From Chitinophagaceae bacterium (GTDB taxonomy: Bacteria > Bacteroidota > Bacteroidia > Chitinophagales > Chitinophagaceae), in NCBI GenBank assembly GCA_947447825.1, contig CANFLL010000012.1, positions 1-59,164 on the forward strand: DNA of 59,164 nucleotides, given 5' to 3'. The notes below the pieces were generated by a model. The model worked only from the letters and a program-made list of their open reading frames with translations. It did not search any database and was not told the DNA's origin. The translations under genes and the position numbers were made by a program. Positions 42,169 to 50,090 of the stretch are shown here, one piece after another (the first letter of the stretch is position 1; every line of letters begins with the position of its first letter).

Positions 42169-43170
42169 ATGATAAAAGCAGGAATTATAGGAGGTGCAGG
42201 TTATACTGGTGGCGAATTGATTAGATTGTTGATTAATCATCCACAAGTAGAAATTGCTTTTGTGCAAAGTGGAAGCAATGCCGGCAACTTATTAAGCAAA
42301 GTTCATACAGATTTATTGGGTGATACCGACATTCAGTTTGTTGCAACCATTCCTCCATTAACAAAAGAATTTGTAGATGTAATCTTCTTTTGTGCAGGTC
42401 ATGGAGAGGCAAAGAAGTTTTTGTTAGAAAATGAAATTGCCCCTGAAGTAAAGCTGATTGATATAGGAAACGATTTCCGCTTACAGGCAGATGCTATTAT
42501 AAAGGGAAGAAACTTCGTTTATGGATTGCCTGAACTAAATAGAGAATTAATAAAGAAGTCTGATAGCATTGCCAATCCTGGCTGTTTTGCAACAGCCATC
42601 CAATTGGGCCTTTTGCCATTTGCTAAAGAAGGTGCTTTCATCAATGAAGATGTTTATACTACGGGCATTACAGGCAGTACAGGTGCGGGACAAAGCTTGA
42701 GCGCTACTACCCACTTTAGCTGGAGAGCAAACAACATTTCGCCGTACAAAACGCTTACCCATCAGCATAATGCAGAGATAATACAATCTTTATTGCAAGC
42801 AGAAGCAGGGAATAGAGTTGAAGCCTTAGACTTAAACTTCGTGCCTTGGAGGGGAGATTTTACAAGAGGCATCTTCATCAGTTCCACTTTTAAATGTACT
42901 TGGGGTAAGGAAAGAATATTGGAAGTATTCAAATCTGCTTATCAGAATGAACCGTTTACTAAAATATCACTTGACCCAATCAATCTAAAACAAGTGGTAA
43001 ACACCAATAAGTGTATTATCAATATTGAGATTGTGGGTAATAAGGTGGTTGTTCATTCAGCAATTGATAATTTACTTAAAGGAGCATCGGGGCAGGCAGT
43101 GCAGAACATGAACTTGATATTTGGACTTGAAGAAACATTGGGATTACGACTAAAAGGAGCAGCTTTTTAG
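42169..43170 (+). CDS. argC: N-acetyl-gamma-glutamyl-phosphate reductase
   Basis: NADPH-dependent reductase of N-acylglutamyl phosphate. The nucleotide-binding start is GIIGGAGYTGGELIRLL. FCAGHGEAKKFL and DIGNDFRLQ follow. The catalytic Cys139 is in ANPGCFATAIQLGLLP, and the HQHNAEI histidine region and FVPWRGDFTRGIF are conserved. At 333 residues it has the normal length. It acts between argB and argD in the pathway, though the gene order differs. Confidence 0.96.
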   Translation: MIKAGIIGGAGYTGGELIRLLINHPQVEIAFVQSGSNAGNLLSKVHTDLLGDTDIQFVATIPPLTKEFVDVIFFCAGHGEAKKFLLENEIAPEVKLIDIGNDFRLQADAIIKGRNFVYGLPELNRELIKKSDSIANPGCFATAIQLGLLPFAKEGAFINEDVYTTGITGSTGAGQSLSATTHFSWRANNISPYKTLTHQHNAEIIQSLLQAEAGNRVEALDLNFVPWRGDFTRGIFISSTFKCTWGKERILEVFKSAYQNEPFTKISLDPINLKQVVNTNKCIINIEIVGNKVVVHSAIDNLLKGASGQAVQNMNLIFGLEETLGLRLKGAAF

Positions 43171-43215
43171 TTGTACGTTATAAGTTTTACGTTATACGTT
43201 CAGAAAAACACGATC

Positions 43216-43581
43216 ATGCAGAATTACAAAGAGTTAAAAGTTTGGCAAAGGGCGCATACGTTTACAGTGAATGTATATCAAGAAACAAGAATCTTTCCAA
43301 AGGAAGAATTATATAGCTTAACGAATCAACTGCGAAGAGCTTCTTCATCAATACCTGCAAATATTGCGGAAGGATGTGGTAAGTTTTCACAAAAAGATTT
43401 AGCACATTTTCTAAATATCTCACTTGGGTCTTCAAATGAAGCAGAATACTTCTTACTGCTTTCCAAAGACTTAAATTACATAGGCAATGAAAAATATGTG
43501 GGACTGGCAGATAACATAAATGAAATAAAAGCAATGCTTATCTCTCTTATTGGAAAGGTAAGAGGACAAAATTTACAATAA
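43216..43581 (+). CDS. Four-helix-bundle (23S rRNA intervening-sequence type) protein, copy 1
   Basis: A 121-residue protein. The start at ATG 43216 (MQNYKELKVWQRAH) is the family's usual beginning, so the upstream in-frame ATG/TTG codons lying in repeat DNA are ignored. Core signature: QLRRASSSIPANIAEGCGKFSQKD (the SIPxNIAEGxG motif) and SSNEAEYFLLLSKDL. Homologues are encoded by insertions in 23S rRNA of Leptospira and others, and as free-standing genes in Bacteroidota. The function is unproven, perhaps RNA binding. It sits inside the arginine operon between argC and argD, flanked on both sides by acgtt/aagtt heptamer spacers (43171-43205 and 43586-43693). Confidence 0.9.
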   Translation: MQNYKELKVWQRAHTFTVNVYQETRIFPKEELYSLTNQLRRASSSIPANIAEGCGKFSQKDLAHFLNISLGSSNEAEYFLLLSKDLNYIGNEKYVGLADNINEIKAMLISLIGKVRGQNLQ

Positions 43582-43585
43582 AACA

Positions 43586-43693
43586 ACGTACTAAGTTGTA
43601 CGTTTTAAGTTATACGTTATACGTCTTATGTTTAATGTGCAACTAAAATATACAACGGCATACGTACAACGTATAACTTAAAACGTATAACTC
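43586..43693. repeat. Inverted heptamer arrays upstream of argD
   Basis: The left array (43586-43634) reads acgtact, aagttgt, acgtttt, aagttat, acgttat, acgtctt. The right array (43659-43693) reads catacgt, acaacgt, ataactt, aaaacgt, ataactc. The right array is the reverse complement of the left word order, so a long hairpin can form just 3 bp before the argD start. The same words occur at 43171-43205 on the other side of the four-helix-bundle gene, and at 46192-46233 before argB. Confidence 0.85.
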
Positions 43694-43696
43694 ATT

Positions 43697-44842
43697 ATGA
43701 CTTTATTCGACGTATATCCCCTCAATAATATCACTATTACCAAAGCTCTTGGAAGCAACGTTTGGGACGAAAATGGTGTGCAGTACTTGGATATGTATGG
43801 CGGTCACGCTGTAATCAGTATCGGACATACGCATCCGCATTGGGTGAAACGCATTGAGGAGCAGTTGGAAAAAATTGCTTTTTATTCTAATTCCATCATC
43901 ATTCCTATCCAAGCGCAGCTTGCCGAAAAGCTGGGAAAGGTGAGTGGCAAGGAAGATTACCAATTATTTCTTTGCAATAGCGGTGCAGAAGCAAATGAGA
44001 ATGCGCTTAAACTAGCAAGCTTTCACAACGGTAAAAAGAAGGTAATCGCCTTCAGCAAATCCTTTCACGGGCGTACCTCTTTGGCGGTGGCGGCTACTGA
44101 TAATCCATCTATCGTTGCTCCGGTTAATGAAACTGATAACATCATTTTCCTTCCTTTTAATGACGAAGCCGCTCTATCTGAGTGTTTTGAGAAGCACGGT
44201 AGCGAGATTTCTTCGGTTATCATTGAAGGCATTCAGGGTGTTGGTGGGATAGTCTTGGCTAATACTAGTTTTTTACAATTGATAAGAACGCTGTGCGACA
44301 AGTATAATTCGGTTTATATAGCTGATAGCGTGCAGTGCGGTTATGGACGGAGCGGACAGTTTTTTGCCCACGATTATGCAGGTGTTAATGCCGATATTTA
44401 TTCAATGGCGAAGGGCATGGGCAATGGTTTTCCAATCGGCGGCATCTTGATTGCACCACATATCAAGGCTAAATATGGTTTGCTAGGCACTACTTTCGGA
44501 GGTAATCATTTGGCCTGTTCGGCGGCATTGGCAGTGTTGGAAGTGATTGAACAAGATGGGTTGATTAATCACGCAAAAGAATTAGGGGCATATATTACAG
44601 AAGAATTAAAAGCTATTGAAGGGATAAAAAATGTTCGTGGTAGAGGCTTGATGATTGGGTTTGATGTTCCCGAAGAATTGAAGGATTTAAAGAAGACTTT
44701 ATTGACGGATTTCAAGGTATTTACAGGTGAAGCTAAGCCAAATGTTATCCGTTTATTGCCTTCATTGGCTTTAACGAAGGCACATGCAGATGAGTTTTTG
44801 GCTGCTTTGAAGGGGGCGATTGAGTTATTGAAAACAAAATAA
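43697..44842 (+). CDS. argD: N-acylornithine aminotransferase
   Basis: A 381-residue class III PLP transaminase that converts N-acylglutamate semialdehyde to N-acylornithine. Signatures: DMYGGHAVISIGHTHPHW, CNSGAEANENALKLA, SFHGRTSLAVAATD and IADSVQCGYGRSGQFF. The PLP lysine is Lys239 in SMAKGMGNGFPIGG. TTFGGNHLACSAALAVLEVI and RGRGLMIGFDV follow. The length is normal. A 12-unit 21-bp array fills the gap to the next gene. Confidence 0.95.
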   Translation: MTLFDVYPLNNITITKALGSNVWDENGVQYLDMYGGHAVISIGHTHPHWVKRIEEQLEKIAFYSNSIIIPIQAQLAEKLGKVSGKEDYQLFLCNSGAEANENALKLASFHNGKKKVIAFSKSFHGRTSLAVAATDNPSIVAPVNETDNIIFLPFNDEAALSECFEKHGSEISSVIIEGIQGVGGIVLANTSFLQLIRTLCDKYNSVYIADSVQCGYGRSGQFFAHDYAGVNADIYSMAKGMGNGFPIGGILIAPHIKAKYGLLGTTFGGNHLACSAALAVLEVIEQDGLINHAKELGAYITEELKAIEGIKNVRGRGLMIGFDVPEELKDLKKTLLTDFKVFTGEAKPNVIRLLPSLALTKAHADEFLAALKGAIELLKTK

Positions 44843-44860
44843 GTTGCTTGTTCAGCTAGT

Positions 44861-45113
44861 AAGAATCTTCTTTTACCAAGGTAAGAATCTTCTTTTGCCA
44901 AGTAAGGATCTTCTTTTGCCAAGTTAGAATCTTCTTTTACCAAGTAAGGATCTTCTTTTGCCAAGTAAGAATCTTCTTTTGCCAAGTTAGAATCTTCTTT
45001 TACCAGGCAATGATCTTATTTTACCAAGTTAGAATCTTCTTTTGGCTAATAAGAACCTTCTTTTGCCAAGTTAGAATCTTCTTTTGGCCAGTAATGATTG
45101 TCTTTGGGCGAGT
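44861..45113. repeat. Twelve-unit 21-bp tandem array between argD and the carbamoyltransferase gene
   Basis: Units begin at 44861, 44883, 44904, 44925, 44946, 44967, 44988, 45009, 45030, 45051, 45072 and 45093, so every step but the first (22) is exactly 21 bp. The core is aatcttcttttgccaag, with taagaa, taagga or ttagaa leading words. Units decay toward the right end. It starts 19 bp after the argD stop codon. On the minus strand it reads as a 7-residue repeat (AKEDSYL), which I do not regard as a gene. Confidence 0.92.
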
Positions 45114-45191
45114 TAATAAGTTTCCTCAAAGGGTTTGACGCATAAAATATTATTTTATCATCAAAATATGCCGCAGAAGCGGGTTTGGATT

Positions 45192-46187
45192 ATGAAACAA
45201 TTTATTTCAGTTAATGATTTAATAACGCCTTCGCAGCCCAACATTGGCGCAGCTATCAATGATTTGGCAAAAAAGGCATTAGCATACAAGGCCAATCCGA
45301 TGATAGATAAGGCATTGGGGGCTAATAAACGTATCGGGCTTTTATTTCTCAATCCGAGCTTGCGTACTAGATTGAGTACTCAGGTAGCTGCGCAGAATTT
45401 GGGGATGGAAGCTATTGTTTTTAATGTGGATAAGGAAGGTTGGGCATTGGAGTTTGAAGAAGGTGCGATAATGAGCGGAACTACGGTGGAACACATTAAG
45501 GACGCTGCGCCGATAATGGGTTTGTACTTTGATATATTGGCGATAAGAACTTTCCCTGGCTTGCAAAATCGTACGGACGATTACAGCGAAATGTATGTAA
45601 ATCAGTTTATCAAATATGCGGGTGTTCCGGTAGTAAGTCTGGAGAGTGCTACGTTGCATCCGTTGCAATCTTTCACGGATATTATCACAATTCAGGAAGA
45701 TTTGTTGGCTAATCCATTAACAAAAAAGCGTCCTAAAGTGGTGCTTACATGGGCACCTCACGTAAAACCTTTGCCTCAATGTGTGGCAAATAGTTTTGCA
45801 GAATGGATCAATGCTTGGGGCGAGGCAGACTTTGTAATTACGCATCCGGAAGGTTATGCTTTGGATGAAAAATTTACAAAAGGAGCTACAATCAATCAAA
45901 ATCAGGATGAGGCTTTGGCTGACGCCGATTATATATATGTGAAGAATTGGAGCACTTACCACGATTATGGAAAGATGTATACCAACGACCCACGCTGGAT
46001 GCTGACAAAGGAAAAGTTGGCGTTAACAAACAATGCAAAAGTGATGCACTGCCTTCCTGTGAGAAGAAATGTAGAATTGAGTGATGAGATATTGGATAGT
46101 CCGAATAGCATTGTTACGCAAGAAGCGGGTAACAGGGTTTGGGCGGCACAGGCAGTGTTGGCGGAGATATTAAAGACGAAGAAGTAG
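45192..46187 (+). CDS. argF': N-acylornithine (acetyl or succinyl) carbamoyltransferase
   Basis: A 331-residue transcarbamylase of the branch that acts on N-acylated ornithine. The start is ATG 45192 (MKQFISVNDL), since an earlier in-frame start adds an unlikely NMPQKRVWI tail. Carbamoyl-phosphate site: NPSLRTRLST. GGT-loop equivalent: GAIMSGTTVEHIKDAAPIMG. HPLQSFTDIITI and the C-terminal HCLPVRRN are conserved. The sequence is of the Bacteroidota/Xanthomonas type, not classic ArgF or ArgI. Published work separates succinyl- from acetylornithine enzymes by a residue in the 90s loop (Pro versus Glu), which I cannot place with certainty here, so the acyl group is left open. Confidence 0.92.
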   Translation: MKQFISVNDLITPSQPNIGAAINDLAKKALAYKANPMIDKALGANKRIGLLFLNPSLRTRLSTQVAAQNLGMEAIVFNVDKEGWALEFEEGAIMSGTTVEHIKDAAPIMGLYFDILAIRTFPGLQNRTDDYSEMYVNQFIKYAGVPVVSLESATLHPLQSFTDIITIQEDLLANPLTKKRPKVVLTWAPHVKPLPQCVANSFAEWINAWGEADFVITHPEGYALDEKFTKGATINQNQDEALADADYIYVKNWSTYHDYGKMYTNDPRWMLTKEKLALTNNAKVMHCLPVRRNVELSDEILDSPNSIVTQEAGNRVWAAQAVLAEILKTKK

Positions 46188-46246
46188 TATGTTTTACGTT
46201 TTAAGTTTTACGATGCAAGTTATTAGTATTAAGTAAAAGAATAGCA

Positions 46247-47050
46247 TTGAAGAAATTATATGTTATAAAAATTGGCGGGAACATCATTGATAACGAAGCG
46301 AAACTAGCTGCGTTTATCAAGGACTTTGCTGCTGTAGAAGGATTGAAGATATTGGTTCATGGTGGTGGGAAATTGGCGACTAAACTAGCTGCTGATTTAG
46401 GTATTGAGCAACAGATGATTGATGGCAGACGTATTACAGATGCTGCTACTTTAAAGATTGTCACGATGGTTTATGCCGGTGCAATCAATAAAAATGTGGT
46501 GGCACAATTGCAAGCCAATGGTTGCAATGCAATAGGATTGACTGGTGCTGATGGAAATGCCATTAAAGCCCACAAGCGAGTATCACCCCCAACCCCTAAA
46601 GGGGAGCCGGGAATAGATTATGGTTTTGTGGGCGATGTGGATACAGTAAATACTGGGCTATTACAAAGTTTGTTGGAACAGAATATAGCTGTTGTATTGG
46701 CACCCATTACCCACGATGGGAATGGTTTGTTGCTAAACACAAATGCAGATACTATTGCGCAGGAAGCAGCCAAAGCATTGAGTAGTATTTACGATGTTGA
46801 GTTGATTTATAGCTTTGAAAAGAGTGGTGTATTGTTGGATGCGGAGGATGATGCAAGTGTGATTCCATCTATTAATCCAACTGCTTACAGCGAACTAAAA
46901 GAGACGAAAGTCATATTTGCAGGCATGATTCCTAAGCTTGACAATGCTTTTGCAGCGATAAATAGTGGGGTGAGTAAAGTGATTATTGGCAAGGCAGAAC
47001 AACTGCAACAATTGATTAGAGGCGAGGCTGGAACAACGATAAACCCCTAA
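46247..47050 (+). CDS. argB: Acetylglutamate kinase with an in-frame repeat insertion
   Basis: Phosphorylates N-acylglutamate, the second pathway step. It starts with TTG at 46247 (KKLYVIKIGGN), as no ATG lies nearby in frame. Glycine-rich loops are KIGGNIID and LVHGGGKLATKLAADLG. RITDAATLKIVTMVYAGAIN, NAIGLTGADGNAIKAHKR, NTNADTIAQEAA and AGMIPKLDNAFAAI are characteristic. Residues about 113-122 (SPPTPKGEPG) are an insertion between the conserved AHKR and DYGFVGDV, encoded by a palindromic repeat word. The first 60 bp upstream are heptamer-phased (ttttacg, ttttaag). Confidence 0.94.
   Translation: MKKLYVIKIGGNIIDNEAKLAAFIKDFAAVEGLKILVHGGGKLATKLAADLGIEQQMIDGRRITDAATLKIVTMVYAGAINKNVVAQLQANGCNAIGLTGADGNAIKAHKRVSPPTPKGEPGIDYGFVGDVDTVNTGLLQSLLEQNIAVVLAPITHDGNGLLLNTNADTIAQEAAKALSSIYDVELIYSFEKSGVLLDAEDDASVIPSINPTAYSELKETKVIFAGMIPKLDNAFAAINSGVSKVIIGKAEQLQQLIRGEAGTTINP
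46583..46612. repeat. Palindromic cccctaaagggg repeat inserted in frame in argB
   Basis: The stretch tcacccccaacccctaaagg..gag contains the palindrome cccctaaagggg at 46593-46604, and its GC content is unlike the surrounding gene. It codes for ten extra residues in ArgB. A relative (aacccctaacccctaaagag) fills the argB-argE spacer at 47042-47062. Confidence 0.8.
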
Positions 47051-47094
47051 CCCCTAAAGAGGATTTGGAGGCTTTCAAATATTAAAAGAGTAAA

Positions 47095-48156
47095 ATGAAA
47101 CAACTAACAGATGAAGCGATAAGGCTTCTGAAACTATTGATTGCGACCCCTTCTTTTTCTAAGGAAGAGAATGAGACCGCAGAGATATTAGGAGCATTCT
47201 TCGACGAGCATGGTATCCCGTATTCTCGTGTGGGCAATAATATCTATGCTAAGAATAAGTCTTACGATGTAAACAAGGAAAGCATCCTGTTGAATTCTCA
47301 CCACGATACCGTGAAGCCCAATAAAGGCTACACGATGGATCCTTTCACACCAATAGAAAAAGACGGAAAGATATTTGGTTTGGGAAGCAATGATGCAGGC
47401 GGTTGTTTGGTTTCGTTGATTGCTACTTTCTTGCATTACTATCACCAGGATAACCTAAAGTACAATGTTGTTTTTGCAGCAAGTGCCGAAGAAGAAATAA
47501 GTGGGGTGAATGGAATTGAATTGGTCTTGCCTTATTTGGGGAACATCAACTTTGGTATTGTTGGCGAACCTACCAAACTTGAAATGGCTGTTGCAGAACG
47601 TGGCTTGATGGTGATTGATTGCACAGCACAAGGTCGTGCAGGACATGCCGCTCGTAACGAAGGAGAAAATGCTTTATACAAGGCAATCGATGATATTAAC
47701 TGGATTCGTAACTATCATTTTGAGAAAGTAAGTGATTTGTTGGGTGAGTCAAGATTGACTGTTACCGTTATTGATACTGAAAACAAACAACACAATGTTG
47801 TTCCTTCGCAATGCAAGTTTGTGATAGATGTTCGTGTAAATGAACTATACACTTTCGAGGAAATACTAGAAGCTTTAAAACATAATTTAAAGAGTCAGTT
47901 TAAGCCTAGAACTACCAGGATGAAATCTACTTCCATAGCTTTAGACCATCCATTGGTAAAAGCGGGTATCGCTTTAGGTAAAGGCTATTATGGTTCACCA
48001 ACAACTAGTGACAAAGCATTAATGCCTTTCTCCACTTTAAAAATGGGACCAGGCGATAGCGCAAGAAGTCATACTGCAGACGAATATATTTATGTAGCGG
48101 AGATTGAGGACGGCATAAGTACTTACGTTAAGTTGTTGAATCAACTAGTACTGTAA
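47095..48156 (+). CDS. argE: Acetylornithine deacetylase-type M20 peptidase
   Basis: A 353-residue metal-dependent deacylase that releases the N-acyl group late in arginine synthesis (from N-acylcitrulline in this pathway type, by inference). M20 metal ligands: His in LLNSHHDTVKP, Asp in GLGSNDAGG, Glu-Glu in ASAEEEISG, Glu in VGEPTKLE, and a distal His in GDSARSHTADEY. The dimerisation domain lies in the middle (RGLMVIDCTAQGRAGHAA). The length fits the short Bacteroidota ArgE group. It is separated from argB by the acccct-word spacer and followed by heptamer DNA and a second four-helix-bundle gene. Confidence 0.93.
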   Translation: MKQLTDEAIRLLKLLIATPSFSKEENETAEILGAFFDEHGIPYSRVGNNIYAKNKSYDVNKESILLNSHHDTVKPNKGYTMDPFTPIEKDGKIFGLGSNDAGGCLVSLIATFLHYYHQDNLKYNVVFAASAEEEISGVNGIELVLPYLGNINFGIVGEPTKLEMAVAERGLMVIDCTAQGRAGHAARNEGENALYKAIDDINWIRNYHFEKVSDLLGESRLTVTVIDTENKQHNVVPSQCKFVIDVRVNELYTFEEILEALKHNLKSQFKPRTTRMKSTSIALDHPLVKAGIALGKGYYGSPTTSDKALMPFSTLKMGPGDSARSHTADEYIYVAEIEDGISTYVKLLNQLVL

Positions 48157-48158
48157 GA

Positions 48159-48242
48159 AGTTACAGGTTACTGGTTTCTAGTTACAAGTACTGGGAACCT
48201 ACTACCTGTAACTTGTATCCTGAATCTTGTAACTTGCACGGA
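48159..48242. repeat. Heptamer-phased spacer after argE
   Basis: Twelve consecutive 7-mers from 48159: agttaca, ggttact, ggtttct, agttaca, agtactg, ggaacct, actacct, gtaactt, gtatcct, gaatctt, gtaactt, gcacgga. The first half is in one sense and the second is its complement, so the stretch can fold on itself. It ends three bases before the four-helix-bundle gene. Confidence 0.85.
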
Positions 48243-48244
48243 TT

Positions 48245-48634
48245 ATGAAAAGTTACCGTGAGTTGGAGGTTTATAAGGAATCTAAGCGATTGGCAATCAT
48301 TGTTCACAAGATGACGCTATTGCTACCAAAGTTTGAGTTATTTGAAGAAGGTTCACAAATCAGACGTTCATCTAAAGCGGTAACATCAACCTTGGTTGAA
48401 GGTTATGGAAGAAGAAGATACAAGGCTGACTTTATAAAATATTTAGTTTGGTCGCAATCAGAATGTGATGAAACGATTATACATCTGGACTTTTTGTTTG
48501 AAACAGGTTCTTTTAAGGATGTAGTAATGTATGATTCATTAAAATTGGACTTTGAATCATTAAGTAAAAGAATGAACAAATTTATTCAATGGGTAGAAAA
48601 GAATCTGAATAACTACCCAGAAGAAGGAAGCTAG
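48245..48634 (+). CDS. Four-helix-bundle (23S rRNA intervening-sequence type) protein, copy 2
   Basis: A 129-residue protein with the same fold as the copy at 43216 but distantly related. It starts MKSYRELEVYKESKRLAI, then QIRRSSKAVTSTLVEGYGRRRYKAD (the family's xxxAxxEGxGR core) and YLVWSQSECDETIIHLDFL. It sits between argE and argH and is bounded on both sides by the same heptamer word family (acaggtt/gtaactt), different from the words around copy 1. The function is unknown. Its insertion in the same operon as copy 1 but at another junction argues for repeated independent arrival rather than duplication in place. Confidence 0.88.
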   Translation: MKSYRELEVYKESKRLAIIVHKMTLLLPKFELFEEGSQIRRSSKAVTSTLVEGYGRRRYKADFIKYLVWSQSECDETIIHLDFLFETGSFKDVVMYDSLKLDFESLSKRMNKFIQWVEKNLNNYPEEGS

Positions 48635-48640
48635 TGCCAG

Positions 48641-48734
48641 ATGCAGGTTACTGGTTGCAAGTTGCAGGTAAAAACACCCGTAACCTGTATCCAGAAACCA
48701 GAAACTTGTAACCAGCGACCAGTAACTTGTAACT
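48641..48734. repeat. Heptamer-phased spacer before argH
   Basis: Thirteen 7-mers from 48641, including atgcagg, ttactgg, ttgcaag, ttgcagg, then acctgta, tccagaa, accagaa, acttgta, accagcg, accagta, acttgta. The left part is complementary to the right part. It ends 4 bp before the argH start and shares words with the spacer at 48159-48242. Confidence 0.85.
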
Positions 48735-48737
48735 ATT

Positions 48738-50069
48738 ATGAAACTCTGGCAAAAAGATATCACCTCGCTTAAGGAAGTAGAAACATTCACTGTTGGAAAA
48801 GACCGTGAAATGGATTTACTCCTTGCCCCTTTCGATGTATTGGGGTCTATTGCGCACGTTACCATGTTGGCTACCATTGGTTTATTGACCAATGAAGAAA
48901 AGGATATTATAGTTAAGGAATTACAATCTATCTACCTAAGAACGCTTGGTTCTGACTTTAAAATTGAAGAGGGTGTAGAAGATATTCATTCGCAAATAGA
49001 ATTTCTACTAACTGAGAAGTTGGGTGAGATGGGCAAGAAAATACATTCTGCCCGCAGTCGCAACGATCAGGTGTTGGTGGATATTAAACTCTTTCTTCGT
49101 AATGAGATTGAGGAATTAGTCAATACTATCCTTCCTTTCTTTTCTTTACTACAATCCCAAAGTGAAGCGTTTAAAAATCATCTGTTTCCTGGCTATACGC
49201 ATCTGCAACTCGCCATGCCTTCCTCTTTTGGTTTGTGGTTTGGTGCTTATGCCGAGAGTTTGGTGGACGATGTAATTATCCTGCAAGCAGCTTATAAAGT
49301 GGTTAACAAGAATCCACTAGGTTCTGCAGCTGGTTATGGTTCTTCGTTCCCTATCAATCGCACATTAACTACCGAGTTATTAGGTTTTGATAACCTTAAT
49401 TACAACGTGGTGTACGCCCAAATGGGACGTGGCAAAGCTGAACGCATCACTGCACAAGCTTTGGCAAACGTAGCCGAGACATTGGCAAGGCTGAGTATGG
49501 ATATGTGTTTATACCTTAATCAAAATTTTGACTTTGTTTCCTTTCCACAAGAACTAACAACAGGCAGCAGCATAATGCCGCACAAGAAGAACCCTGATGT
49601 TTTTGAACTCATACGCAGTCATTGTAATCGCATTAAGGCTTTGCCTAATGAGATTATGATGATGACCACCAACTTGCCAAGTGGCTATCACCGTGATTTA
49701 CAATTGCTTAAGGAACATCTTTTTCCAGCGTTTGCTACCCTGAATGATTGTATCAAAATGGCAACGCTTATGTTGAGCAATGTAACGGTAAATGAGAATA
49801 TCCTAACGGATGAGAAATACAAATACATCTTCAGTGTTGAGGAAGTAAACAAGCTTGTTTTGCAGGGTATTCCTTTCCGTGATGCATATAAACAAGTGGG
49901 CAGGGCAATAGAGAATAACGAGTTCAATTACAGTATAGACATACACCATACACACGAGGGAACCATTGGGAATTTATGTAATGCAGAAATAAATTCGATG
50001 ATGGAAGAAACGTTTACTATGTTTGGCTTTCAAAAGGTGCATGACGCCATTAATAAATTAATTAATTAA
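48738..50069 (+). CDS. argH: Argininosuccinate lyase
   Basis: Splits argininosuccinate into arginine and fumarate. The 443-residue fumarase-superfamily enzyme has VEDIHSQIEFLL, KIHSARSRNDQVLVDIKLFL (the SxRSRNDQ region), GYTHLQLAMPSSFGLWF (general-acid His-Leu-Gln) and the signature GSSIMPHKKNPDVFELIR. The length is slightly shorter than the E. coli enzyme, as in other Bacteroidota. It is the last pathway gene of the operon, and the FKBP gene follows after 21 bp. Confidence 0.96.
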   Translation: MKLWQKDITSLKEVETFTVGKDREMDLLLAPFDVLGSIAHVTMLATIGLLTNEEKDIIVKELQSIYLRTLGSDFKIEEGVEDIHSQIEFLLTEKLGEMGKKIHSARSRNDQVLVDIKLFLRNEIEELVNTILPFFSLLQSQSEAFKNHLFPGYTHLQLAMPSSFGLWFGAYAESLVDDVIILQAAYKVVNKNPLGSAAGYGSSFPINRTLTTELLGFDNLNYNVVYAQMGRGKAERITAQALANVAETLARLSMDMCLYLNQNFDFVSFPQELTTGSSIMPHKKNPDVFELIRSHCNRIKALPNEIMMMTTNLPSGYHRDLQLLKEHLFPAFATLNDCIKMATLMLSNVTVNENILTDEKYKYIFSVEEVNKLVLQGIPFRDAYKQVGRAIENNEFNYSIDIHHTHEGTIGNLCNAEINSMMEETFTMFGFQKVHDAINKLIN

Positions 50070-50090
50070 TTAACATTTACAAGGTAAAAA

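Noticed and set aside
44569..44985. Minus-strand ORF with repeated AKEDSYL units over the argD end and 21-bp array
   Set aside because: The heptad pattern is a consequence of the 21-bp DNA repeat, and half of the ORF is antisense to argD.
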